64,000 bases of DNA, taken from positions 645,088 to 709,087 of the forward strand of contig MUZD01000001.1 in the NCBI GenBank assembly GCA_002155105.1. Reading direction: 5' to 3'. This document shows, piece after piece, positions 29,561 through 40,196 of this stretch (position 1 is the first letter of the stretch; each line of letters starts with the position of its first letter). Source of the DNA: Sedimentibacter sp. SX930 (GTDB lineage: Bacteria > Bacillota > Bacilli > Lactobacillales > Aerococcaceae). The notes under the pieces were generated by a model. That model had not been told where the DNA came from, did not search any database, and was given only the letters and a program-made list of their open reading frames with translations. The translations under genes were made by a program, and so were the position numbers.

Positions 29561-29749
29561 GTGTTTGCTGTGAAATTTGATTTCAAACCTGTACTGTCAA
29601 CAGTGATGTGGGTTTTGATTTTCATGTTGATGGCTTTCATTCTCTTCGGAGCCGGTCTGATGGTAGGGTATGGCGTCCTCGGTGACGGCAATCCGATGCT
29701 TGTATTCAGCAAGCAGACTTGGGAACATATCTTCAATTATATCCGTTAA
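29561..29749 (+). CDS. EpuA-type small membrane protein (annotated in databases as RNA polymerase subunit beta-like)
   Basis: This 62-residue protein has one membrane helix (about residues 14-38, VMWVLIFMLMAFILFGAGLMVGYGVLGDGNP... given here in shortened form) and the GYGVLGDGNP motif of PF11772 (EpuA). Function is unknown despite the database name; the family is typical of Lactobacillales. It starts one base after the mbl stop codon. GTG 29561 and GTG 29570 are both possible starts. Confidence 0.8.
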   Translation: MFAVKFDFKPVLSTVMWVLIFMLMAFILFGAGLMVGYGVLGDGNPMLVFSKQTWEHIFNYIR

Positions 29750-29753
29750 GGAA

Positions 29754-29804
29754 ACAAGAAAGGCAGACAGGAACGCTTGCGTTCCGTCTGCCTTTCTTGT
29801 CGAA
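29754..29804 (+). terminator. Long palindromic terminator after epuA
   Basis: ACAAGAAAGGCAGAC (29754-29768) pairs with GTCTGCCTTTCTTGT (29786-29800), and inside it GGAACGC pairs with GCGTTCC. The T-rich end lies within the stem. Confidence 0.8.
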
Positions 29805-29850
29805 TTGGAGATGCGCAGGCGCGCTGGCGGATTGTTTGTTTTTAATTCTT

Positions 29851-29986
29851 CGTCTTTCCTCCGGCGGACGAAGGCTTCTCCGGAGGAAAGACGCAATTTG
29901 GCGAGCGAACTCCTGCGAAGATGTCCTCGCGGGAGTTCGTGTGGATATCAACCGGTCTCCTCCGGCAAGCGGGCGCCTCGCCGGAG
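29851..29986. repeat. Hairpin array B of the CTCCG...CGGAG family
   Basis: Three successive hairpins are present. In the first, CGTCTTTCCTCCGG pairs with CCGGAGGAAAGACG (29851-29893). The second has CGAACTCC and GGGAGTTCG arms (29905-29940). In the third, CTCCGGC pairs with GCCGGAG (29960-29986). The array fills the gap between the convergent epuA and clpP genes. The rest of this gap holds nothing else I recognise. Confidence 0.8.
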
Positions 29987-30069
29987 CTGCGAACTCGTAT
30001 CCTCTGCTATAATCAGGGAAAGTGGCCACAACCTATTTGCCAAGCACCACAAAACAACCCCAAAACAAA

Positions 30070-30116
30070 AAGCGAAGACAATCAGCATCTTTCTGCTGAC
30101 CGTCTTCGCTTTTTTC
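30070..30116 (-). terminator. Bidirectional terminator between epuA and clpP
   Basis: AAGCGAAGAC (30070-30079) pairs with GTCTTCGCTT (30102-30111), with inner CAGCA/TGCTG. T-runs exist on both strands. It ends clpP on the minus strand. Confidence 0.92.
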
Positions 30117-30124
30117 GCACATTT

Positions 30125-30718
30125 TTATTTCAATGATTTTGAGTTGACCATAACTTCGTCGATCAAGCCGTATTCTTTGGCTTGTTGGGCGGTCATGTAG
30201 TTATCGCGGTCGGTATCGCGTTCGATGACTTCCATCGGTTGTCCTGTGCGTTCCGCCAAAATTTTGTTCAGGCGTTCACGGGTTTGTAGGATGTGACGAG
30301 CTGCGATTTCGATTTCGGTTGCTTGACCTTGCGCGCCGCCAAGCGGTTGGTGAATCATGATTTCAGCATTCGGCAACGCGAAACGTTTGCCTTTTTCGCC
30401 GGCAGTCAGCAAGAAGCTGCCCATCGAAGCTGCCATACCCATTGCGATCGTCTGAACGTCGGCCTTGATGAAGTTCATCGTATCGAAGATTGCCAAGCCG
30501 GCAGAAACGCTGCCGCCTGGAGAGTTGATGTAGATGTAGATATCTTTTTCTGAATCTTGTGCATCCAGGAATAGCAATTGCGCGATGACAGAATTTGCTG
30601 TGTTGTCGTCGATCGGGCCGCTCAACATGATGATGCGATCCTTCAGAAGACGGGAATAAATATCATACGCACGTTCACCACGGGATGATTGTTCGATTAC
30701 TGTAGGGATTAAATTCAT
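30125..30718 (-). CDS. clpP: ATP-dependent Clp protease proteolytic subunit
   Basis: This 197-residue subunit forms a tetradecameric serine protease that works with ClpX, ClpC or ClpE. The catalytic triad Ser98 (GMAASMGSF), His123 (IMIHQPLGG) and Asp172 (DTDRDNYM) is intact. The start has AGGAGG upstream. A sigma-A promoter overlapped by a CtsR box lies about 55-80 bases upstream, so heat-shock control by CtsR is expected. It is a single gene. Confidence 0.97.
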   Translation of the reverse strand: MNLIPTVIEQSSRGERAYDIYSRLLKDRIIMLSGPIDDNTANSVIAQLLFLDAQDSEKDIYIYINSPGGSVSAGLAIFDTMNFIKADVQTIAMGMAASMGSFLLTAGEKGKRFALPNAEIMIHQPLGGAQGQATEIEIAARHILQTRERLNKILAERTGQPMEVIERDTDRDNYMTAQQAKEYGLIDEVMVNSKSLK

Positions 30719-30770
30719 ATATGTTTCCTCCTTGTTCGTTTTGAATGAACAGTTTTTCTTTACAAGGTTT

Positions 30771-30800
30771 ATTTTAACTCATTGGTCAGAAAAGGTCAAT
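30771..30800 (-). promoter_or_regulatory. clpP promoter with CtsR operator
   Basis: On the minus strand TTGACC (30794-30799) and TAAAAT (30771-30776) are exactly 17 bases apart. On the plus strand 30784-30800 reads GGTCAGA-AAA-GGTCAAT, which matches the CtsR heptad direct repeat (consensus RGTCAAANNNRGTCAAA). It covers the -35 box. Confidence 0.88.
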
Positions 30801-30934
30801 TGTAATGTTTGGCCTGAAGCTTCGCGTTTTCTGATGAAATATACCTTAGTCAATCATATCGTTTCAGTCAGCAAATGTCCAAAAATAGATTTTGAAAATG
30901 CCGATCGGATTCAATGTGAAACGAGAAGGTAATA

Positions 30935-30972
30935 AAAAAATCTCCTATTCCGCTTGGGAAAGGAGATTTTTT
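30935..30972 (-). terminator. Bidirectional terminator downstream of tRNA-Arg
   Basis: AAAAAATCTCCT (30935-30946) pairs with AGGAGATTTTTT (30961-30972). T-runs are present in either direction. Confidence 0.88.
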
Positions 30973-31025
30973 GCATCTTTTTTGCATTCAAAGTCCAAAA
31001 ACGTTGAAGCGTCAATAAAATAGTA

Positions 31026-31097
31026 CGTCTCCTGAGGGAATCGAACCCCCATCTCAAGAACCGGAATCTTACGTGATATCCATTACACCAAGGAGAC
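31026..31097 (-). tRNA. tRNA-Arg (anticodon CCG)
   Basis: The minus strand folds into a cloverleaf. The acceptor arms are GTCTCCT and AGGAGAC, the D-arm region is TGGTGTAATGGATA, and the T arm is GGGGGTTCGATTCCCTC. The anticodon stem is TAAGA/TCTTG with the loop TTCCGGT, giving anticodon CCG, which reads CGG arginine codons. The CCA end is not encoded. A terminator lies 53 bases downstream. Confidence 0.93.
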
Positions 31098-31256
31098 AAG
31101 CAACATTAAAATTATAACCTATAGCGTGAAAGATAGCAAGGGGAAAATTGAATCTCAAACCGCAAGATGGTTTTGGCACTTATTTCACTTTTCGGAACCT
31201 CATATTGACTTGTCAGAACAACAGTTCCACTGCTGCTGAAATTACCCACCCTAAAT

Positions 31257-31294
31257 TGAAAACGATTTCAATAAAGGGCTGTGTGTGATAAAAT
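31257..31294 (+). promoter_or_regulatory. rpoN promoter overlapped by a CcpA cre site
   Basis: TGAAAACGATTTCA at 31257-31270 is a perfect palindrome matching the cre consensus TGWNANCGNTNWCA. The promoter boxes TTTCAA (31266-31271) and TAAAAT (31289-31294), spaced 17, overlap it, so CcpA binding should repress the gene in the presence of good sugars. Confidence 0.72.
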
Positions 31295-31322
31295 GATTCT
31301 GAAAAGGTGAGGAGGGGTTAGT

Positions 31323-32417
31323 GTGTCGGTTATATCAAGTATGCATATGGATAAAGAAAGTTTGGAGGAATCGCTGAGGTTGGTGGGGTACGATAATGAA
31401 GAATTGTTCGCTTATCTTCAACAAAAAGCGTTGGGCAATCCCTTAATCGAAGTGAAAATCAATAAAGAATTCGATGAACGCGCTGTAAAAGAAAGAACGA
31501 TAGTGTATAAACCGGATAAAGACGATCCGATGGATATGGTTTCCGCTATGGATCAAGTATTTGAAGAAGTGCCGGCGTTGGATACATTCTTATTGGAACA
31601 AATCTATGCAAACATGCGGGACACGCCCTTGCGCGAGTTGGTTTTATTTTTGGTGGCATTCATCAATCCGGAAGGGTACGTCACAATCGATCTGAATGAA
31701 GCCGCGGAACAGAAGGGTGTCGAACCGATCGTGATGCTGGATGCGTTGACGCTCCTGCATCAATTGGATCCCCCGGGTGTGGGGGCCCGAAATCTGCAGG
31801 AATGCCTGATGCTGCAGACTGAGCGTGATGAATATGCGCCGGAAATCGCCTATTATATTCTGGAGAATTACTTTACGGCCTTCAGTGACAAAAACTGGCA
31901 AGCAATAGCTGAAGAGATGAATGTCGAGCTGTCCGATGTGAAGGCGGTATTCGAGTATGCCCAAACCTTGGACCCGACACCGGGATCGGCATTCGGAGAT
32001 GACAGTTTTTCGTTGCCCAGACCGGATCTGTATCTGCAGCTGGTGGATGGTCATCTGACTGTTAAATACAATGAGTGGGCTTCTCCTTTCATCATTTTCC
32101 AAAAAGAATATTATGAAGAGATGATGCAACACGAAGATGTGGACGTGCAACAATTTCTGGCAGCGAAGAAAACGGAGTGGGAGCAGTTGCGGTCTGCAGT
32201 TGCATTCAGAAAAGAGTTGCTGCTTGCGGCGGGAGAATTGATCTGCGGCTTGCAGAAAGGCTTTTTCCTGGAAGGTCGGGAGTTGGAACCGCTCGATGTG
32301 ACTCGTTTGGCTGGAGATTTGGCGGTCCCGGCGACTGTCATGCGCGAAGAAATATTGGAGAAAACGATCGAAACGGACCGTGGGACATTTTTGTTGCACC
32401 AGTTATGCGGTGAATAG
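31323..32417 (+). CDS. rpoN: Degenerate RNA polymerase sigma-54 factor (RpoN), no RpoN box
   Basis: This 364-residue protein is recognisable as RpoN by LFAYLQQKALGNPLIEV, LLEQIYANMRDTPL, the LDPPGVGARNLQECL motif and the core-binding DPTPGSAF...RPDLYLQ. Two parts are abnormal. The N-terminal glutamine/leucine-rich Region I is cut to about 20 residues (MSVISSMHMDKESLEESLRL). The C-terminal helix-turn-helix is altered (PATVMREEILEKTIETDRGTF where ESTVSRxTxxKYxxTPRG is expected), and the protein stops before the RpoN box (ARRTVAKYRE). No frame in the next 340 bases restores it. Typical RpoN length is 430-480. The start is GTG with GAGGAGGGG upstream. Confidence 0.85.
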   Translation: MSVISSMHMDKESLEESLRLVGYDNEELFAYLQQKALGNPLIEVKINKEFDERAVKERTIVYKPDKDDPMDMVSAMDQVFEEVPALDTFLLEQIYANMRDTPLRELVLFLVAFINPEGYVTIDLNEAAEQKGVEPIVMLDALTLLHQLDPPGVGARNLQECLMLQTERDEYAPEIAYYILENYFTAFSDKNWQAIAEEMNVELSDVKAVFEYAQTLDPTPGSAFGDDSFSLPRPDLYLQLVDGHLTVKYNEWASPFIIFQKEYYEEMMQHEDVDVQQFLAAKKTEWEQLRSAVAFRKELLLAAGELICGLQKGFFLEGRELEPLDVTRLAGDLAVPATVMREEILEKTIETDRGTFLLHQLCGE

Positions 32418-32614
32418 GCTGTGAATCGACAATAATAAATGAAAAAGATGCGAAACGCTAAACAATAACGGGACAATTATCGACCCTTATCAAAAAGTTG
32501 ATGTACCAAGGTTTTCTGAAAGCGTATGTCTAAAAGGCAATCGGATTATAGGCTACTCGTGATATATTGAACGAATCTATTTTAAAGGAATTCGAATTTA
32601 TTTGCCAAAACGCT

Positions 32615-32709
32615 TGAAACGTCTAGTGTTTACTGTTAAAATGATGAAGTAAAGACGAGGGAGAATAGACGGAATAAAAAAATATTTGCAGTCCTATTCC
32701 ATCTCTCCT
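32615..32709 (+). promoter_or_regulatory. Promoter and leader of the cggR-gapA operon
   Basis: TTGAAA (32615-32620) and TAAAAT (32638-32643) are exactly 17 bases apart. In the leader, GGGAGAATAGACGGAATA (32660-32677) is imperfectly complementary to TATTCCATCTCTCC (32696-32709). The B. subtilis CggR operator core CGGGAC is not present. This inverted repeat is a candidate operator or structural element. Confidence 0.6.
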
Positions 32710-32784
32710 GATATGAAATAAACGAGGACCGCCTAAGATTGCAGCGGGGCGAAAAGCGTCCACGTGCAAATGAAGAGGGTTTTT

Positions 32785-33822
32785 ATGGAAGAGTCTATTT
32801 CAGTCTTGCAGCAAATAGTCCCGGACATTATGTCAGTCCTTCAAAATCGTTACCATATCATGCGTAATATCCAAATGTATGCTCCAGTCGGGAGACGCGT
32901 CCTGGCCGATAAAGTATCCTTGTCAGAAAGGACTTTACGGACTGAGACAGATTTTTTGCGGAAACAAGGTCTTCTTTCCAGTTCTAAGAACGGGATGGAA
33001 TTGACTGAGGAAGGCGAGGACATTTTTCGTCAGCTGGAAAGGTTCATGCGGTTATTGCTGAATATGAATGCGAAAGAAAAGGCGTTAGCGGATTATCTGA
33101 ATATTCAGTTTTGTAGGATTGTTCCTGGCGATTGTGATGAAGATGCATCCGTTCTGGATGAAATCGGAAAAACTGCAGCCAAAGAACTGCATGCGTTATT
33201 GCCGGCAGGCGAATTTATCGTTGCTGTTGCTGGCGGGAGTACTATGGCACAGGCTGCCGAACATTTTTCACCTGAATTGTCACAGAACAGGGAGTTCATG
33301 TTTGTCCCGACACGAGGCGGTTTAGGCGAATCCATGTCGATACAAGCCAACAGTGTCAGCGATCGTATGGCGCAGTTGGTAGGCGGTGAGAACATGGCAC
33401 TTTTCGTTCCCGATAATTTGAGCGAAAAAGCTTATGCATCCATGAAATCCGAGCCATCAATCAAACATACTTTATCCGTCATGAAAAAGGCAAACTGCTT
33501 GTTATATAGTATCGGTAATGCTAAAGTAATGATGGAAAGACGCAGGATGTCGCATGGGTTGATTTCGTCCCTAGAAGCGCATAATGCGGTAGGTGAAGCC
33601 TTTGGTTGTTACTTCAATGAGAACGGAGAAATCGTCTATCGATTGTCCCGGTTCGGACTTCAGATTGAAGACATCGAAAAGATCCCGTACGCAATGGCCA
33701 TTGCAGGGGGAAGCACGAAAGCCAAGGCTATTAAAGCGTTCATGAAATATGCCCCGCATCAAACATGGCTGATTACGGATGAGGGCGCAGCTAATCTGAT
33801 TTTAAAAGGGGTAACCCTTTAA
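32785..33822 (+). CDS. cggR: Central glycolytic genes regulator CggR
   Basis: This 345-residue SorC/DeoR-type repressor senses fructose-1,6-bisphosphate and controls the gapA operon. A winged helix domain covers about residues 30-80 (PVGRRVLADKVSLSERTLRTE). The sugar-phosphate effector domain follows with VAVAGGSTMA and AIAGGSTKAKAI, the phosphate-binding loops. ATG 32785 has AGAGGG 5 bases upstream and gives the usual N-terminus; the in-frame GTG 32764 and ATG 32770 are less likely. The gene immediately precedes gapA, pgk, tpiA and gpmI, its normal targets. Confidence 0.94.
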   Translation: MEESISVLQQIVPDIMSVLQNRYHIMRNIQMYAPVGRRVLADKVSLSERTLRTETDFLRKQGLLSSSKNGMELTEEGEDIFRQLERFMRLLLNMNAKEKALADYLNIQFCRIVPGDCDEDASVLDEIGKTAAKELHALLPAGEFIVAVAGGSTMAQAAEHFSPELSQNREFMFVPTRGGLGESMSIQANSVSDRMAQLVGGENMALFVPDNLSEKAYASMKSEPSIKHTLSVMKKANCLLYSIGNAKVMMERRRMSHGLISSLEAHNAVGEAFGCYFNENGEIVYRLSRFGLQIEDIEKIPYAMAIAGGSTKAKAIKAFMKYAPHQTWLITDEGAANLILKGVTL

Positions 33823-33861
33823 AATAAAAATTTTGACTTATCCTAAGGAGGAAATCTCAGT

Positions 33862-34863
33862 ATGACAGTAAAAGTTGGTATTAACGGTTTTGGACGTATT
33901 GGACGTTTAGCATTCCGCCGTATTCAAGAAGTAGAAGGAATCGAAGTTGTAGCAATCAATGACTTGACTGACGCTAAAATGTTAGCTCACTTATTGAAAT
34001 ATGATACAACTCAAGGCAGATTCAATGGTGATGTAGAAGTTAATGACGGATTCTTCACTGTAAACGGAAAAGACATCAAAGTGTTATCACAACGTAACCC
34101 AGCAGATCTTCCATGGGCAGAACTTGGCGTAGAGTTCGTATTAGAATGTACTGGTTTCTTCATGAGCAAATCAGGCGCTCAAGCTCACGTTGATGCAGGT
34201 GCTAAACGTGTTCTATTGTCTGCTCCAGCAGGCAGCGACGTTAAAACAATCGTTTATAACGTTAACCACAACGAATTAAACGCTGAAGACGTTATCGTTT
34301 CAGGCGCATCTTGCACAACTAACTGCTTGGCTCCAATGGCTAAAGTATTGAACGACGAATACGGAATCATTGAAGGCTTAATGACTACAATCCACGCTTA
34401 CACTGGCGACCAAAACACTTTGGATGCTCCACATCCTAAAGGTGACTTCCGTCGTGCACGTGCTGCTGCTGCAAACATCGTTCCTAATACAACTGGTGCT
34501 GCTAAAGCTATCGGCGATGTATTGCCTGAATTGAAAGGCAAATTAGATGGAGCTGCTCAACGTGTTCCAGTTCCTACCGGTTCATTGACTGAATTAGTTA
34601 CTGTATTGGAAAAAACTGTAACTGTTGAAGAAATCAATGCTGCTATGAAAGCTGCTTCTAACGAATCTTACGGATACACTGAAGACGAATTAGTTTCTAG
34701 CGATATCGTAGGCATCAACTTCGGTTCTTTATTCGATGCTACACAAACTAAAGTAATGACAGTTGGGGACAAACAATTAGTTAAAACTGTTGCTTGGTAC
34801 GACAATGAAATGTCTTACGCTTCACAATTAGTACGTACTTTAGTAGAATTTGCTAGCTTATAA
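33862..34863 (+). CDS. gapA: Glyceraldehyde-3-phosphate dehydrogenase
   Basis: This 333-residue glycolytic, NAD-dependent type enzyme has catalytic Cys151 in [12 protein letters not shown] and the Rossmann [10 protein letters not shown] near the start. Asp34 (INDLTD) favours NAD over NADP. Codon choice is strongly biased to T/A-ending optimal codons (TTA, GCT, GTT), unlike neighbours such as rpoN, as expected for a very highly expressed gene. AAGGAGG precedes the ATG. Confidence 0.98.
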   Translation: MTVKVGINGFGRIGRLAFRRIQEVEGIEVVAINDLTDAKMLAHLLKYDTTQGRFNGDVEVNDGFFTVNGKDIKVLSQRNPADLPWAELGVEFVLECTGFFMSKSGAQAHVDAGAKRVLLSAPAGSDVKTIVYNVNHNELNAEDVIVSGASCTTNCLAPMAKVLNDEYGIIEGLMTTIHAYTGDQNTLDAPHPKGDFRRARAAAANIVPNTTGAAKAIGDVLPELKGKLDGAAQRVPVPTGSLTELVTVLEKTVTVEEINAAMKAASNESYGYTEDELVSSDIVGINFGSLFDATQTKVMTVGDKQLVKTVAWYDNEMSYASQLVRTLVEFASL

Positions 34864-34908
34864 GATCACGTCTTTCATTTAATGAAAGCTGAATCGTAGA
34901 AGATAACA

Positions 34909-34941
34909 AAAGCGGGGAGGCAACGCGCTTCCTCGCTTTTC
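34909..34941 (+). terminator. Intrinsic terminator-like hairpin between gapA and pgk
   Basis: AAAGCGGGGAGG (34909-34920) pairs with CTTCCTCGCTTT (34928-34939) with two G-T pairs, then TTTTC. It lies inside the operon and would lower transcription of pgk-tpiA-gpmI relative to gapA, or separate two transcripts. Confidence 0.75.
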
Positions 34942-34973
34942 TTATGTAGATACACATATCAGGAGGCGACGTA

Positions 34974-36164
34974 ATGACAAAGAAAGTTGTAACAGATTTA
35001 GATGTAGCTGGAAAAAAAGTATTGGTTCGTGCTGATTTCAATGTTCCTATGAAAGATGGAGCAATCACTAACGACAACCGTATCGTTCAAGCTCTTCCTA
35101 CAATCAACTACTTGATCGAAAATAACGCAAAAGTCATCCTTTTCTCTCACTTAGGAAAAGTAAAAACTGAAGAAGACAAAGCGAAGTTGAGCTTGAAACC
35201 TGTAGCTGACCGTTTGGCTGAATTGTTGGGCAAAGCAGTCACTTTCGTTCCTGAAACACGCGGAGAAGCTTTGGAAACTGCTATCGCAGCTTTGAAAGAC
35301 GGAGATGTTTTGGTATTCGAAAACACTCGTTTCGAAGATGTTGACGGTAAAAAAGAAAGCAAAAACGATCCTGAATTGGGCAAATACTGGGCTAGCCTGG
35401 GCGACCTGTTCGTAAACGATGCATTCGGTACGGCTCACCGTGCTCATGCTTCCAACGTCGGAATCGCTTCTAACCTTGAAAGCGCAGCTGGATTCTTGAT
35501 GGAGAAAGAAATCAAGTTCATCGGCGGAGCTGTTGACGAGCCTGTTCGTCCATTCGTAGCTATCCTTGGCGGAGCAAAAGTAAGCGACAAAATCGGTGTC
35601 ATCAAACACTTATTGAACAAAGCCGACAAAGTACTTATCGGCGGCGGCATGGCTTACACATTCATGAAAGCACAAGGCTTGGAAATCGGTAAATCCTTAT
35701 TGGAAGCTGATAAAGTTGAATTGGCTAAAGAATTGTTGGAGAGCGCCGGCGACAAATTGATCTTGCCTATCGATGCTAAAATGGCTCACGAATTCGGCAA
35801 CGATGGAGAAATCACAATCGCTAAAAACGAAGCATTCCCTGCTGACCAAATGGCATTGGATATCGGACCTGCTTCCGTCGAATTGTTCACTAAAGAGCTT
35901 GAAGGCGCGAAAACTGTCGTATGGAACGGACCTATGGGTGTGTTCGAATTATCTAACTTTGCTCAAGGAACAATCGGTGTCTGCGAAGCAATCGCTAAAT
36001 TAAGCGATGCTGTAACAATCATCGGCGGCGGAGACTCAGCTGCAGCTGCAATGCAATTAGGCTTTGCTGATGATTTCACGCACATCTCAACAGGTGGCGG
36101 AGCATCATTGGAATACCTTGAAGGTAAAGAATTACCAGGTGTAGCATCAATTTCTGACAAATAA
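34974..36164 (+). CDS. pgk: Phosphoglycerate kinase
   Basis: This 396-residue enzyme transfers phosphate from 1,3-bisphosphoglycerate to ADP. The conserved [11 protein letters not shown] near residue 20, LENTRF, the nucleotide site GGGMAYTF and the hinge/phosphate loop [10 protein letters not shown] near the C-terminus are all intact. Codon use is highly biased, as in gapA. AGGAGGCG precedes the ATG. Confidence 0.98.
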   Translation: MTKKVVTDLDVAGKKVLVRADFNVPMKDGAITNDNRIVQALPTINYLIENNAKVILFSHLGKVKTEEDKAKLSLKPVADRLAELLGKAVTFVPETRGEALETAIAALKDGDVLVFENTRFEDVDGKKESKNDPELGKYWASLGDLFVNDAFGTAHRAHASNVGIASNLESAAGFLMEKEIKFIGGAVDEPVRPFVAILGGAKVSDKIGVIKHLLNKADKVLIGGGMAYTFMKAQGLEIGKSLLEADKVELAKELLESAGDKLILPIDAKMAHEFGNDGEITIAKNEAFPADQMALDIGPASVELFTKELEGAKTVVWNGPMGVFELSNFAQGTIGVCEAIAKLSDAVTIIGGGDSAAAAMQLGFADDFTHISTGGGASLEYLEGKELPGVASISDK

Positions 36165-36179
36165 GCAACCTATTCTTAA

Positions 36180-36946
<767 letters not shown>

Positions 36947-36947
<1 letters not shown>

Positions 36948-38479
36948 TGAGTAAAACACCGGTAGCAATAATTATTTTAGACGGTTTCGGCTGGAGAAAC
37001 GAAATGATGGGCAATGCGGTTAAGCTAGCGAAGAAACCGAACTTTGACCGTTATTGGAACAATTTTCCGCATGCAACGATGCTGGCTTCCGGATTTGCTG
37101 TTGGACTGCCTGAAGGCCAAATGGGTAATTCCGAAGTAGGGCATACAAACATTGGTGCCGGACGAGTTGTCTACCAAAGTTTGACCAGAATCGACAAAGC
37201 CATCATCGATGGCGAATTCTTGACGAACGAAGCGCTTGTAGGTGCTTACGATCACACTACCGAAAATGATTCTGCTTTGCACCTTTTCGGTCTGCTTTCT
37301 GACGGTGGTGTGCACAGTCATATCAACCATATCATTGCATTGATCAAGAGCGCAAAAGAAAAAGGCGTCAAAAAACTTTATCTGCATGCTTTCCTTGATG
37401 GCCGCGACGTGGATCCGCACGCTGCACCAGGCTACATCGAAACAGTGGAAAAAGCGATGGAAGAAATCGGGCTGGGCGAAATCGCGACTGTTTCAGGTCG
37501 TTACTACGCTATGGACCGTGACAACCGTTGGGAACGTGTGGAATTGGCATACAATGCAATCGCACACGGCGAAGGCGAAAAATTTGAATCTGCACAAGCT
37601 GTTGTAGAAGCAAGCTATGCAGATGGTAAAACGGATGAATTCGTCTTGCCGACTGTCATCGTTAAAGATGGCAAACCAGTTGGGCCATTGCAAGACAATG
37701 ACGCGATCATTTTCTTCAACTTCCGTCCTGACCGTGCAATCCAACTTTCAAATGCCTTCACTAACGAAGAATGGACGAACTTCGAACGCGGGGAACGCGC
37801 TAAAAACGTGAAATTTGTGACGATGACTTCTTACCAAGATACTGTAATCGCGGATATCGCTTTCAAGCCTATCCCGATGACAAACGTTCTGGGTGAAGTT
37901 CTGGCGCAACATAAACTTACACAATTGCGTATCGCTGAAACCGAAAAATATCCGCATGTAACTTTCTTCATGAATGGCGGACGTCACGAGCCTTTCGAAG
38001 GCGAAGGACGCATCCTGATCCCTTCACCGAAAGTTGCAACCTATGATTTGAAACCTGAAATGAGCGCTTATGAAGTGGGCGAAGCATTAGTGAAAGAGAT
38101 TAATGACGATAAATACGACGCCATCATCCTTAACTTTGCGAACCCTGACATGGTCGGCCATTCAGGTATGTTGGAACCTACAATCAAAGCGATCGAAGCG
38201 GTAGATGAGAACCTTGGAGCAGTCGTTGATGCTATCCATGCAAAAGGTGGCTATGCCATCATTTTCGCTGACCACGGTAACGCGGACACTATGTCCACTG
38301 AAGACGGACAGCCGCATACTGCGCACACAACCGTGCCGGTTCCGGTGATCGTAACGAAAAAAGGCGTCACGTTGCGCACAGACGGCAAATTGGCCGATGT
38401 TGCTCCAACTATGCTTGATTTATTGAACGTAGAAAAACCAGCAGAAATGACAGGCGAATCGCTGATCGTTAAAGCGTAA
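36947..38479 (+). CDS. gpmI: Phosphoglycerate mutase, cofactor-independent
   Basis: This 510-residue, manganese-dependent member of the alkaline phosphatase superfamily interconverts 3- and 2-phosphoglycerate. The phosphorylated Ser62 lies in [14 protein letters not shown], and metal ligands are visible in [15 protein letters not shown] and [10 protein letters not shown]. The gene is translationally coupled to tpiA. Confidence 0.97.
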
Positions 38480-38496
38480 GCAAAACGCTTCAGCTA

Positions 38497-38525
38497 TTGC
38501 ATAAAGTAAGAAAATTGTCTACAAT
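38497..38525 (+). promoter_or_regulatory. Promoter of eno
   Basis: TTGCAT (38497-38502) and TACAAT (38520-38525) are exactly 17 bases apart, 49 bases before the eno ATG. Eno can therefore be transcribed separately from the cggR operon. Confidence 0.75.
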
Positions 38526-38546
38526 GATACTTGGTAACACAAGTAA

Positions 38547-39872
<1,326 letters not shown>

Positions 39873-39889
39873 TTTTAATTGATTAACAG

Positions 39890-39986
39890 GAAGACAGCTG
39901 CTTGGAACACTGTCTTCACATAATTGACGTCTGGCAAGACCAGACGCGAGAGAAAGTCCGGCGCTTGGAACGCCGGACTTTTTTTG
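39890..39986 (+). terminator. Three successive hairpins ending in the eno terminator
   Basis: The first hairpin is GAAGACAG/CTGTCTTC (39890-39917), with TGCTTGGAACA inside. The second is CGTCTGG/CCAGACG (39928-39946). The third is AAGTCCGGCG/CGCCGGACTT (39954-39980) with loop CTTGGAA, followed by a T-run. Only the third has terminator form. The first and third share GCTTGGAAC in the loop while their stems differ. Confidence 0.85.
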
Positions 39987-40133
39987 TTTTATAAACCTTA
40001 AATGTTCGGGTTTAAGGTGATAAATTTGACTTAGACTCCGATTTAATCACATTTTTTAGGTTTGTTCCTAACATCCGCATGTAATTATTTTTGGGAAATA
40101 GGCATTTTCCCTTTCATTCGCCGCGGAATCTGC

Positions 40134-40139
40134 TATAAT
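40134..40139 (+). promoter_or_regulatory. Extended -10 element for serC-serA
   Basis: TGC-TATAAT (hexamer 40134-40139) lies 58 bases before the serC ATG, with no clear -35. Upstream, small stems ACCTTAAA/TTTAAGGT (39993-40018) and GGGAAA/TTTCCC are visible; no T-box or serine riboswitch pattern is recognisable. Confidence 0.5.
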
Positions 40140-40196
40140 AAGATTAAATTATTATTAATAAATAATGAGGACAATTGATAAGGGGGAGACAAAAGG

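Noticed and set aside
39985..40196. Serine T-box or other riboswitch upstream of serC
   Set aside because: Small stems are present but no T-box sequence, specifier loop or known aptamer core can be identified.
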